Assembly (NCBI RefSeq): GCF_029893965.1
Contig: NZ_JARXXP010000020.1
Span: 54,451-118,450, forward strand
Length of the DNA stretch: 64,000 nucleotides
Reading direction: 5' to 3'
DNA from: Paenibacillus sp. PastM-3
GTDB lineage: Bacteria > Bacillota > Bacilli > Paenibacillales > Paenibacillaceae
Shown here: positions 44,154-53,202 of the stretch, in pieces
Layout of the letters: each line of letters begins with the position of its first letter
Numbering within the stretch: the stretch's first letter is position 1
Program-made: the position numbers and the translations under genes
Notes under the pieces: model-generated
The model's database searches: none
Told to the model about the DNA's origin: nothing
Seen by the model: only the letters and a program-made list of their open reading frames with translations

Positions 44154-46861
44154 TCTTTTGCCCCCTTCACAGAATTCCGCTCCGGCAGAGCTTCAGCAAT
44201 CAGCTCCAGGGCAATGATCGTATTGAGCGACCATTGGGAGGCTTCATTAGTATTCATCCAGCCGATTTCATTCAGCTCTTCCATGTAAGTGACCAGCGTC
44301 TGCTCTTCCTGCAAATTGACGGCTCCGAATGGATTCTCAAGCAGGATGCTCCAGCAGCGGTCAGCCGTTGTCCGGTCATCCTTGTACCAGGCCCCGTAAG
44401 CAGCAATGGCGACACTCAGCACAGGATGCTCGAACCGCAGTTTGCCTGTAATCGCCCCTCCGGCAATAACGTTCTTTTCTTCCTCCGGCAGGTTATAGAA
44501 CACTCCAAACTCTGCAAGCATATCTTCCCACTCCGGGTCCTCCAGCATCAGGGCCAGCTCAAACCACACCTGCGGCCCGCCCATGCAGATTGCCAGATGT
44601 CGGCCCCAGTTATCATCGCCCATCGGGCTGAGGATGCCGGTCTTCGGATCATAGCCGTAGGTTGGACCGGAAATGAGCCGCAGATTGGCTGCTTTGATGC
44701 AGTCTATCCCCGTCAATATTTTGTCGCGGTAATCCGTCTCCTCGTACCGTTCCCACCTTGTCATCCAGTTGGAGCTGAACGCTGCCCAATCCGGGCCAAC
44801 CCGCACATGCGTCGGAAATTCATCCTTGGGAAAATAAGCCCGCATCGGGTCCAGCGTCACGGTCGTATAGTCGGCATCCTTCACACTGTCCATGATGTCG
44901 CCGGTCCGCTCATCGCCGGTAAGATAATAGTAATAGCGGTGCAGTCCGGCCATGGCAATCCGCGCTTCCTTGCAGCCGCAGCCCCAGTGCACGACATTAT
45001 GCCGCGAGCCGAGGCCTGCATACTCCCCGAAATGGTACACATCCACCTCGCTCGTATGCCGGGTCATCGCCTCGGCCATACGGAAAATGTCAGCGCGTCC
45101 GGTCCGCAAAAAGCTCATCCACAGCCACATGTTCGGCACCAGCTCCGCATTCTGCCATGCGCAGCCGCCGAGGTCATAGTTCCAGACATGGCGCACCGGG
45201 TCATAGCTGTGCATGAAGTCGCCGTAATCCCACAGGCCATACCATTTGCGCTGCTCTACCTCCGCCTGGTAGAAGGAGATGATCCCGTCCAGCCGCTCCT
45301 CCAGATAAGCCTTGGCGGGTGTACTCCGGTCGGGCAGGCTCCATAAGCCAAACGCCCGGCTTCGGTGATAATATTCCGGTTCACAGACGAGCAGCGGCGG
45401 TTGATCCGACTCCTGCTGCATCCGCTGCAGACCGGCCGAATCCGGTGTTCCCGAAGTGCACCACAGAGTCAGCTCACTGGTGTTGGCAATACCGTACGGG
45501 GTAGCCCGCAGCTCCTCGGCACCTTCATACGAGGACTCCACATGCGTCTTGGTGTCATAGTGGCGAAGGTCCATGGCCGGTACCTCCGGCGACCAAAACC
45601 AGACGGTCAGCGCAGCCTCATCACCGGAAAGGCCGCTGAGCTCAAGGCTGGATGGGCACTTCCGCCAGAAGTCCTTCACTCCGGCGGCCAACCCGCCGCA
45701 CTCTGAGCCGACATAGCCAAGCCCTCCGGCACGCCGGCCTTCCGCTCCTTTGATCCAGACACAGTCGGGACCCGTACGCTTATGAACTGCATAATGCTCG
45801 GAGGAATCCTGAACGAGACGGAAGCTGTCCCACACTGCCGAATCCCGCAGCAGCCCGGTGAAATAAGCATCCTCCTCCGGGTCAAACTGCAGTCTGCGGC
45901 CCTCCAGCTGGGCCGCGAACAGCTCCGCATATTTGCCTTTGGTTCTGCGGGTATGGAGCGTCTTCGGCGACTCGCTGAAGCTGCCCTCGCTGCCCGCGAA
46001 CCGGATATGGCGGTTATACAGCGGGCCGCTGAGCGGCACCTTGAACAAGATGCCCAGCCCTTTGATGAAGTCCTGATGCGGATTACCGTCATAATGGAAG
46101 GTATGCACCAGCCGGACCGTCTCGAGCCCGGCATAGAAATACAGCCGCAGTGTATAGGGAATCCATTCCCCGGCTCCGCTGCGGCTGCGGTGCCGGCCCT
46201 CCAGGCGGATAACGGCGCGCAGCGGCCCCGCTTCCTCGAGCGCAGCCTGTCCAGTTTCGCCGGTGAACCGTTCCTGCCGCAGGGTAAGGGCACCGCTGAG
46301 CATGTCCCGCTGCTCCCGGACACAGACCAGCTCGCTTCCGCTGCATACCAGATGCTCTGCCTCTGCATTAGAATCCTTTAAATCTCCGGAATATCCGTAA
46401 TTGCTATCCGGACTTCCCTGCTCTGCCGGGCTGCTATTCTGTTCCAGCCTCCTGCGGATAATCCGCGAGACCAGCTCCGCACCGCGCTTTTCCACGGTAC
46501 ATACAATGGCTCCAGTGTCCACAACGAAGGCAGACTCTGTATCTTGAACAGATATCTTTGCCGCATGCTTGACCTCCTGCGGCTCCGAACCCCGTTCCAG
46601 CACGTACCCTTCCGCGCTGCCCTCCGGGCAGACTGCAGAATGTAACGACCATTTAATACTGCCGTCCGGCCAATATGCAGCCGGACGGCTTTGCAGCGGC
46701 AGACGGGATTCGCCGCCTGGGCTGACAAGATATACAGCAGATAGCCCTTCGCGGCTCAGCTCTCCCTTGGTCCAGGGAACTCCCCAGGTAACTCCCGCAG
46801 CCGCTGCGGGTTGATTCAGCCAGTGTAATCGGATCGGCAAGGCTGAAGACAAAGCTGTCAT
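44150..46861 (-). CDS. YetA/PcRGLX-like exo-rhamnogalacturonan lyase-type protein
   Basis: A 903-residue cytosolic protein with the three-part architecture of the PcRGLX/YetA group: an N-terminal RIFT-barrel-like beta domain (to about 90), a central beta-sandwich (to about 480) and an (alpha/alpha) toroid. Characteristic segments are WPDGSIKWS, LVHTFHYDGNPHQDFIKG and HNVVHWGCGCKEARIAMAGL. Penicillium PcRGLX is an exo-acting rhamnogalacturonan lyase (PL26); the activity of YetA is not settled. The ATG lies directly behind AAAGGAG, too close for ideal initiation, so a TTG three codons later may be the real start. It overlaps the DUF1961 gene by 4 bp. Confidence 0.78.
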   Translation of the reverse strand: MTALSSALPIRLHWLNQPAAAAGVTWGVPWTKGELSREGLSAVYLVSPGGESRLPLQSRPAAYWPDGSIKWSLHSAVCPEGSAEGYVLERGSEPQEVKHAAKISVQDTESAFVVDTGAIVCTVEKRGAELVSRIIRRRLEQNSSPAEQGSPDSNYGYSGDLKDSNAEAEHLVCSGSELVCVREQRDMLSGALTLRQERFTGETGQAALEEAGPLRAVIRLEGRHRSRSGAGEWIPYTLRLYFYAGLETVRLVHTFHYDGNPHQDFIKGLGILFKVPLSGPLYNRHIRFAGSEGSFSESPKTLHTRRTKGKYAELFAAQLEGRRLQFDPEEDAYFTGLLRDSAVWDSFRLVQDSSEHYAVHKRTGPDCVWIKGAEGRRAGGLGYVGSECGGLAAGVKDFWRKCPSSLELSGLSGDEAALTVWFWSPEVPAMDLRHYDTKTHVESSYEGAEELRATPYGIANTSELTLWCTSGTPDSAGLQRMQQESDQPPLLVCEPEYYHRSRAFGLWSLPDRSTPAKAYLEERLDGIISFYQAEVEQRKWYGLWDYGDFMHSYDPVRHVWNYDLGGCAWQNAELVPNMWLWMSFLRTGRADIFRMAEAMTRHTSEVDVYHFGEYAGLGSRHNVVHWGCGCKEARIAMAGLHRYYYYLTGDERTGDIMDSVKDADYTTVTLDPMRAYFPKDEFPTHVRVGPDWAAFSSNWMTRWERYEETDYRDKILTGIDCIKAANLRLISGPTYGYDPKTGILSPMGDDNWGRHLAICMGGPQVWFELALMLEDPEWEDMLAEFGVFYNLPEEEKNVIAGGAITGKLRFEHPVLSVAIAAYGAWYKDDRTTADRCWSILLENPFGAVNLQEEQTLVTYMEELNEIGWMNTNEASQWSLNTIIALELIAEALPERNSVKGAKE

Positions 46862-46944
46862 CTCCTTTTCGGAGCATCACAAAGCGGGCGGTACGGATGC
46901 AGGAAGTCGGCCTTCAGGCACATTGCGGCATCCAGTGCGAACCT

Positions 46945-49317
46945 TTACCGGGTTTCCGCATCCTTCTGCCCTTCATGACGGCTAAGCTCACGGTAGCGTG
47001 TCGGTGTGATGTCCTCCTGTTTTTTGAATATCCGGTTAAAATAGCTCTGCTGATAGCCGACCTGTAGCGCAACATCGTTCATTTTGAGATCTGTGTCGCG
47101 CAGCAGCTCCTTCGCTTTTTCAATTCTGAGCCCGGTTAAATAATCGATAAAATTCTGTCCGGTAACCCGCTTGAAGGATTTGCTGAGCAGGAACGGGCTG
47201 GTGCCCGTATAATCCGCGCAGCTGTCCAGCGAGATATTATCCATATAGTGCTCCTGAATGTACAGCATAGCCTGGTCAATCGTCCGCCGGATCCCGGCGT
47301 CGGAACGCTCGGACAGCTCCTTCAGGAAAGGCGAAACCACATGATCGCGGAACCAGGGCAGGATCATGCCCGGCTCATGGATCTGTGACAGGCCGGCATA
47401 CAGGTTCCTGCCCTTGAACAGCTGGTTCGGCGCAATCCCTGCTTCCAGCACCGCATGCTGTACTGCACCGAGCAGATGCAGCATGCCCTGCTGCACATCA
47501 ATTACCTTGGCGCCGTCAGCGGACAGCGTGGCGAGGAATTCCTCCAGCAGCCGGTCTGCCTCCTCCGCCTCGCCGGTGCGCAGCGCCTGAATCAGTCCGC
47601 GTTCCAGAGCGAACGAATACTGCGGCATATGGGCACCCTCTCCTTCCCGCTCCAGTTGCTCCAGGCTGACCACCTGGTTGCCGCCCCCGTATCTGCGGTG
47701 GCTGGCTGCCTGCTTGGCCGCTTCAAAGGACCGCGGAATCGCGGAGATGCTGTCGATCGGCGCACTGTAGGCCACAGTAGCCTGCAGCTTCAGCATCCGG
47801 TTGATCGTGGCTGCCAGCTCTTCGCCGAAAGCCTGCACCCTTGCCGTCTCCGGAGCGCCTCCCGGTCCGATCAGCAGAATGCCTGCTGTAAGATTGTGCA
47901 GATTGACTGTCTCGGCGCGCTCGAAATGCTCAGCCGCCAGTTCCCCGATGATGTTCACCGCCGCAAAGGACACCAGACTCTCGTCGCCGCTGCGGAACTT
48001 GCCTTCCAGGCTGGAGATGCCGGTGAGCTGAATATACAGCACCACAAAGACGCAGTCCGCCACCTCCCACTTATACTGCTTCATCCGGCTCTGCAGCTCC
48101 TGTTCGGAGAAAGCATACAAGTACCCCTGGAACAACTGGTGGAGAAAGCTGCGCTGCACATGCGGCAGCTGCTCCGAAAGCGTATATTGCAGGGCATTCT
48201 GCTGCCCGTGCAGATTCTGCCAGTGCCGCTCGATCAGTGTTACCTCATCCTCCCGGCCTTCACAGACGTCATGCTCGGGGAGCAGCGTCTGCAGCAGGCG
48301 GCGGAAGGGAGAATAGATTTTACGGGAAGCGATCCACGACAGGACAGCTGCAAGCAGCAGTGCGCTCAGGCTAACCATAATAATGGTGCGGGACAGCTCC
48401 ACCACCGGAGAGGTTATGCTGGAAATAGGCGAAGCCGATACGTACAGCCACTCACTGGCAATCCGCGAAAAGTCTCCGTAAGTCACCGCATAGGTAACCC
48501 CGTCCCAGTCATACAGGAACGATGTGCTGTTTCCGCTGCCCCTTGCTTCAATCGCCGACTGCAGCGAGTTGACAAATGGCGTGGCAGCACCGCCGGTACC
48601 GCTTCCGGAGATGAACAGTCCGCCCGATTTTCGCAGCATGTAGACTTCTCCGCTGTTGTACGGGGTCATGGTCCGCAGCATATCCGAGACCTTCTGCGTA
48701 TCCATCCGCAGCAGCAATACCCCGAACGGCTCAAGGCTGCCGCCGGGAATATGATGCACAAGTGTCAGTTCTTTTTGCTGAGGCTTGGCCGGATCAAAAG
48801 CCAGCTCTGTCCAGTAGGTGCTTTGCTCGGTCTTCATCAGCTTTTCGTAAACGGCAGCTCCGCTGGAAGTAACCGTACCGTATTCCGTGTTGAACAGCAC
48901 GGGACGGTCTCCGGCCAGATAGAGCTCCACCTGCCGTGCCATGGAATTGGAGCCCTGCATGACCACCAGTGTCTTGGTGATGTCCCAGGCCCGCTCATGG
49001 TTCATAATAAAGTCCATATTCTTCAGGCTGTAATCGAATTTCGGATCAAAAGCCCAGTGGGCCAGCATCAGCTCCAGATTGGACAGCTGGTCATCAATGT
49101 TGGCGGCACGCTGCTCGATCTGCCGGTTATGCATTTCGAGCAGCTCCTCCTCCAGGCTTCCGCCTGCCATCCAATACACAAGCAATCCTATAATCAGGCC
49201 GGGTATGGACGAGACGATCAGCACAATAATCAGATTATTGCGGTAATACCGGCCTTTACGGCCCGCCCATATCCGCTTGTAGCCTTTGCTTTTTACTGCT
49301 GTTGTTGTATTCTCCAT
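46945..49317 (-). CDS. Membrane-bound AraC-family regulator (YesS-like)
   Basis: A 790-residue one-component regulator. TM1 (about 27-50) and TM2 (about 310-333) flank an extracellular sensor of about 260 residues. A cytoplasmic linker follows and a C-terminal AraC HTH pair (from about 690): LDSCADYTGTSPFLLSKSF and MNDVALQVGYQQSYFNRIF. B. subtilis YesS has the same layout and activates the rhamnogalacturonan genes. Its place between the binding-protein gene and the enzyme genes supports local control. The cytoplasmic middle domain (about 380-620) resembles degraded GGDEF-like linkers of this family. Confidence 0.9.
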   Translation of the reverse strand: MENTTTAVKSKGYKRIWAGRKGRYYRNNLIIVLIVSSIPGLIIGLLVYWMAGGSLEEELLEMHNRQIEQRAANIDDQLSNLELMLAHWAFDPKFDYSLKNMDFIMNHERAWDITKTLVVMQGSNSMARQVELYLAGDRPVLFNTEYGTVTSSGAAVYEKLMKTEQSTYWTELAFDPAKPQQKELTLVHHIPGGSLEPFGVLLLRMDTQKVSDMLRTMTPYNSGEVYMLRKSGGLFISGSGTGGAATPFVNSLQSAIEARGSGNSTSFLYDWDGVTYAVTYGDFSRIASEWLYVSASPISSITSPVVELSRTIIMVSLSALLLAAVLSWIASRKIYSPFRRLLQTLLPEHDVCEGREDEVTLIERHWQNLHGQQNALQYTLSEQLPHVQRSFLHQLFQGYLYAFSEQELQSRMKQYKWEVADCVFVVLYIQLTGISSLEGKFRSGDESLVSFAAVNIIGELAAEHFERAETVNLHNLTAGILLIGPGGAPETARVQAFGEELAATINRMLKLQATVAYSAPIDSISAIPRSFEAAKQAASHRRYGGGNQVVSLEQLEREGEGAHMPQYSFALERGLIQALRTGEAEEADRLLEEFLATLSADGAKVIDVQQGMLHLLGAVQHAVLEAGIAPNQLFKGRNLYAGLSQIHEPGMILPWFRDHVVSPFLKELSERSDAGIRRTIDQAMLYIQEHYMDNISLDSCADYTGTSPFLLSKSFKRVTGQNFIDYLTGLRIEKAKELLRDTDLKMNDVALQVGYQQSYFNRIFKKQEDITPTRYRELSRHEGQKDAETR

Positions 49318-49408
49318 TTATATTCACCAGCCGAATTCATAGTTTTGCATTGCAGCCTTGCGGCATTAATGAGGCTATTCCGGCCGGTGCATGGAGAATG
49401 GCCGGACG

Positions 49409-51046
49409 CTATTTAGCCGTTTTTGCGTACAATTCGTTCATTTCTTTTACCAGCTCGTCCCCGCCTGTCTTCCGCCATACATCAAAGGCTGCCTTCAGGC
49501 CGGCCTCGTCAATTTGTCCGACAATATACTTGATGCGCGCATCGTTGATGACATTATCAAGCTGTGAGCCTTTTTGCGTATAGACGGTAGAGATCAGCGC
49601 TTCAGCCGGATTGATAACAATGGTTGCTTTATTTTCTTCCTGCACCTTTGTCTGCTTGTCCCGCAGTGGAGTCTGCTTAATCTGCTTCGCGTCCTTCGCA
49701 TTCTCATCAGGAATATACGGGATCATCTGGTTAAGCCCTTCCACTTCCGATTCCAGCAGGACAGTGTCAGCTGAACGTTCAACGAATCCATCCACCAGAT
49801 TGTAATGAACACCCTCAATTCCGTATCCCAGCAGCGTCTGCAGATCCCCGTCATTCACCTGGTCCAGGAAGGCCAGCACACGCTTCAGCTCATCCTCTGT
49901 TTTGACAGAAGATTTCGGAATGGCCAGCATACCGGAGAAACCGGAGGTCGGGAGTGTGTGGAGCTGTCCGTCCGCCCCTGTAACGCCGCCCATGACATCC
50001 ATGTAGTGACGGTCAGGCTCGTCTTTGCCTTCTTTCTGGAGTGCAGCATGGATCTTGTCGTCAATACGGGCTGCAGTGTCCACTACATCAACAATAACGC
50101 CGGCCTGGTTGTTCACAACCGGATCATTCCATTTGGAGCTGTCCATAACCGCGAAGTCGGAGTTAATCAGCTTCTCGTCGTACAGCTTTTTCATAAATTC
50201 AAGCGCTTCCAAATATTCCGGATATTCATGCTCGGGAACGAGCTTGCCATCCTGTACACCCCATCTGTTCGGGGAGCCGAACCACAGCTTGATCGTATCG
50301 AAGCCGCTGGCCCAGCCGCCTGTCCACTTCACCATTACCATACCGTAAGTGTCATCCTTGCCGTTGCCGTCCGGATCCTGCTCTTTAAACGCTTTCAGCA
50401 TATTATAGAATTCATCCACAGTCTGCGGATTCTCAAGCCCCAGCTTCTCCAGCCAGTCTTTGCGGAATACGACACCGTTGCGGCCCAGCGCCCGGCCTCT
50501 GTAAATCCCGTAGTTTTTGCCGTCAATGGCCGAGTTGTTCAAAATAACCGGGTCGGCCTTGCTCAGGTTAGGATAATCCTTCAGGTAAGGACCAACCTCC
50601 CAGAACGCGCCGGATCTTGCTGCATTTACAAAGCTTGAAGCCTTAACATCACCTACATAAATAATATCGGGGAGCTTGCCTGAAGCAAGCGTAATGTTGA
50701 ATTTGTCGGTATAGGAGGCATTCGGCACCCATTCAAAATGGATGTTCGTACCCGTCAGCTCCTCCAGCTTGGCCGCAACCGGGCTGTCATCCTTCGGATA
50801 ATTCGTTTTAAAAATCGGCAGCATCAGCGTCAGATCCAGCGGTTTCTCTGCTTCTGCCCCCGCTGTTGTTTCAGGCTTGGCCGTTCCTTCACTGCCTGCA
50901 GCCCCGTTTGTTCCTGCTGCATTATTGTTTTCGCCGTTACTTCCGCAGCCTGACATCACACTTACAATCATAATAGTTGACAGTAGCGTAAACAACCGCT
51001 TTTTGAATGTAATGGAACGCTTTCCTGTTGAACTTTGATTTTTCAT
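49409..51046 (-). CDS. Sugar ABC transporter substrate-binding lipoprotein (LplA-like)
   Basis: Extracellular solute receptor of 545 residues in the LplA/YtcQ group. The signal ends at the lipobox SVMSGC and is followed by an Asn/Gly/Ala-rich linker. The mature part opens LTLMLPIFKTNYPKDD and contains GRNGVVFRKDWLEKLG and DGNGKDDTYGM. The ATG at 51046 follows GGGAGG; nine more codons are open upstream. It is third in the operon after two permeases. In B. subtilis the lpl genes lie beside yetA, as here. Oligosaccharides from pectin are the probable ligand. Confidence 0.92.
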   Translation of the reverse strand: MKNQSSTGKRSITFKKRLFTLLSTIMIVSVMSGCGSNGENNNAAGTNGAAGSEGTAKPETTAGAEAEKPLDLTLMLPIFKTNYPKDDSPVAAKLEELTGTNIHFEWVPNASYTDKFNITLASGKLPDIIYVGDVKASSFVNAARSGAFWEVGPYLKDYPNLSKADPVILNNSAIDGKNYGIYRGRALGRNGVVFRKDWLEKLGLENPQTVDEFYNMLKAFKEQDPDGNGKDDTYGMVMVKWTGGWASGFDTIKLWFGSPNRWGVQDGKLVPEHEYPEYLEALEFMKKLYDEKLINSDFAVMDSSKWNDPVVNNQAGVIVDVVDTAARIDDKIHAALQKEGKDEPDRHYMDVMGGVTGADGQLHTLPTSGFSGMLAIPKSSVKTEDELKRVLAFLDQVNDGDLQTLLGYGIEGVHYNLVDGFVERSADTVLLESEVEGLNQMIPYIPDENAKDAKQIKQTPLRDKQTKVQEENKATIVINPAEALISTVYTQKGSQLDNVINDARIKYIVGQIDEAGLKAAFDVWRKTGGDELVKEMNELYAKTAK

Positions 51047-51088
51047 GATTGGCCTCCCTTTATTTGTTGGCATAACATGTTTACCTTT

Positions 51089-51976
51089 TTAACCTTTAAC
51101 CGAACCGAGCATCACCCCTTTGGCGAAATGTTTTTGCAGAAACGGATAGACGCACATAATCGGAAGTGTGCCGACCACGATAACTGCCATTTTGATCGAC
51201 TGCTCCGGCGGCTGTACAAAATTCGGGTCCATCGAGCTGAGATCGCCGGCTGCCGACTGGGACAGCATAACGATCTGGCGCAGCATGACCTGCAGCGGCC
51301 ACTTGGACGGATCATTGATATATAGCAGCGCAGAGAAGAAGTTGTTCCAGTGTCCGACGGCATAAAAAAGAGTAAAGGTCGCAAGCACCGGCTTCGAGAG
51401 CGGCAGTACGATTTTCCACAGCAGACCCAGCTCGCTGCAGCCGTCGATCCGCGCCGCCTCCTCCATTTCAACCGGGAGCTCCTGGAAGAAGTTTTTGACG
51501 ATAATCAGATTGAAGGCGCTGATCGCCCCCGGCAGAATCAGGGCATTCAGGGTATCCAGCAGGTGCAGGTCACGGATCACCAGATAGGTGGGAATCATGC
51601 CGCCCCCGAACAGCATGGTGAAAATAACGAGATTAAGGATCAGATTGCGGCCCATCAGATAGCGTTTGGCCATCGGGTACGCCATGGTTACCGTAAAGAA
51701 CAGATTAACAATAGTCCCGATTACCGTTATATATAACGACACTCCAATGCTTCGGACAATCGTATCTGTAGAAAAGATAAACTTATAAGCATCAAAAGAG
51801 ATCGTTGTCGGAATCAGAAAGACCGCCCGCTTTGTAATTTCCGCTTCCGTCGCGAACGAACCAGCGACCACAAACAGGAACGGCAGGATGGCCGCGATTC
51901 CGATAATTCCAAGTATTAAATAGTTGAATACGTCAAAAGTAACCTCTCCGGCGCTTCGATATTGCTTCTTAACCAC
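51089..51976 (-). CDS. Sugar ABC transporter permease (LplC/YtcP-like)
   Basis: A 295-residue six-helix permease of the carbohydrate group. The coupling motif is EEAARIDGCSELGLLWKIVLPLSKP. The GTG start is eight bases after AGGAGG. It follows the partner permease by 16 bp. No ATPase gene is present in the locus, which is normal for this type: in B. subtilis the shared ATPase MsmX energises such importers. Confidence 0.93.
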   Translation of the reverse strand: MVKKQYRSAGEVTFDVFNYLILGIIGIAAILPFLFVVAGSFATEAEITKRAVFLIPTTISFDAYKFIFSTDTIVRSIGVSLYITVIGTIVNLFFTVTMAYPMAKRYLMGRNLILNLVIFTMLFGGGMIPTYLVIRDLHLLDTLNALILPGAISAFNLIIVKNFFQELPVEMEEAARIDGCSELGLLWKIVLPLSKPVLATFTLFYAVGHWNNFFSALLYINDPSKWPLQVMLRQIVMLSQSAAGDLSSMDPNFVQPPEQSIKMAVIVVGTLPIMCVYPFLQKHFAKGVMLGSVKG

Positions 51977-51992
51977 GCACGCAGCCTCCTTC

Positions 51993-52961
51993 TTAATAAA
52001 GTCCCGATTCGCCGAATTTCTTGGCTAGCCAGTTGGTACCGAGTACCAGCACAACGCCGATGACCGACTTGAACAGCCCGACCGCCGTACTGTAGCTGAA
52101 TGCCCCCTGGGTAATCCCGAGTGCGTACACATAGGTGTCGAACACCTCAGCCACTTCACGGTTAAGCGCATTCATCATCAGATAAATCTGCTCAAAGCCG
52201 TTGTCCAGAATAGTACCCATCCGCAAAATCAGCAGAATGACAATGGTACTGCGGATCGCCGGCAGTGTAATATGCCAGATCTGCCGCCAGCGGTTCGCCC
52301 CGTCCATAACGGCAGCTTCATATTGCTCCACATCAACACCGGCAAGCGCAGCGAGGAAAATGATTGTCCCCCAGCCGCATTCCTTCCAGATGGTCTGCAG
52401 GATAATCAGCGGCCGGAACCAGTTCGGATCAGCCAGAAAGTCTATTTTGCTTCCTGTAACCGTGTACAGGAATTCATTGACTGCCCCGCCCTGAGTGGTC
52501 AGGAATACATAGGAGATACTCGCGACAATAACCATGGAAATGAAATGGGGCACATAGATCAGCGTCTGGATTGTCCGTTTATAGAAGGACAACCTGATTT
52601 CATTCAGCAGCAGCGCCAGTATAATCGGTGCCGGAAAAAAGAACACCAGATTAAGCAGAGACAATACCAGGGTGTTGCGCAGCAGCATGAAAAAATCCGG
52701 ATTCTGGAAAAACGTGCGGAAATGCTCCAAACCCACCCATTCGCTTTTCCAGAAGCCCAGAAAAGGCTGAAAATCTTTGAAAGCGAGCAATACTCCCCAC
52801 ATTGGCACATATTTAAACAGCAGAAAATACAGGATTCCCGGGGTCAGCAGGATATAGAGCCATTTGTCACGCTTCAGGCGTCTAAAGAAAAGCTCCCGTC
52901 TGCTGCGGTAATTTGAAGCAGCATGTATTTCAGCTGTTCCGATTGCCGCTCCTTGCTTCAT
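51993..52961 (-). CDS. Sugar ABC transporter permease (LplB/YteP-like)
   Basis: A 322-residue six-helix permease; the N-terminal block RRLKRDKWLYILLTPGILYF is typical of the LplB group. The coupling loop is around YEAAVMDGANRWRQIWHITL. The start is the ATG at 52961, after GGAGG; an in-frame GTG nine bases upstream overlaps the ribosome site. It is the first gene of the minus-strand operon and is divergent from the GH42 gene. Confidence 0.92.
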   Translation of the reverse strand: MKQGAAIGTAEIHAASNYRSRRELFFRRLKRDKWLYILLTPGILYFLLFKYVPMWGVLLAFKDFQPFLGFWKSEWVGLEHFRTFFQNPDFFMLLRNTLVLSLLNLVFFFPAPIILALLLNEIRLSFYKRTIQTLIYVPHFISMVIVASISYVFLTTQGGAVNEFLYTVTGSKIDFLADPNWFRPLIILQTIWKECGWGTIIFLAALAGVDVEQYEAAVMDGANRWRQIWHITLPAIRSTIVILLILRMGTILDNGFEQIYLMMNALNREVAEVFDTYVYALGITQGAFSYSTAVGLFKSVIGVVLVLGTNWLAKKFGESGLY

Positions 52962-53044
52962 TACATTCACCTCCGATTGAATAGGCAGCCCCGTCTTGTC
53001 TTCAGGGGGCTACGGTTCCCATTATGTCGGCGGCAGATTTTTCC

Positions 53045-53135
53045 GGCAATCGGACTTTTTGGATTGCCCTGCATTAGTCCCGGTCCAGTCCGCTTCAAAA
53101 AAGTGCAAAGCCGGCAAAACTTTACTATTGCCGGC
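53045..53135. promoter_or_regulatory. Two hairpins in the divergent control region
   Basis: Between the permease and GH42 starts lie two inverted repeats sharing the word GGCAA: GGCAATC/GATTGCC at 53045-53068, and GCCGGCAA/TTGCCGGC at 53110-53135. Neither is followed by a T run, so they are not obvious terminators. Operator sites for the AraC-type regulator are one possibility. Confidence 0.4.
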
Positions 53136-53202
53136 CTGACAGGCAGCATCTATGATGCCGGAAGATCAATTCCCTCATTATAATCTCCTGGAGGTATGCT
53201 TA

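Noticed and set aside
47455..49416. 653-codon open frame on the plus strand
   Set aside because: Antisense shadow of the AraC-family regulator gene; no ribosome site and no domain.
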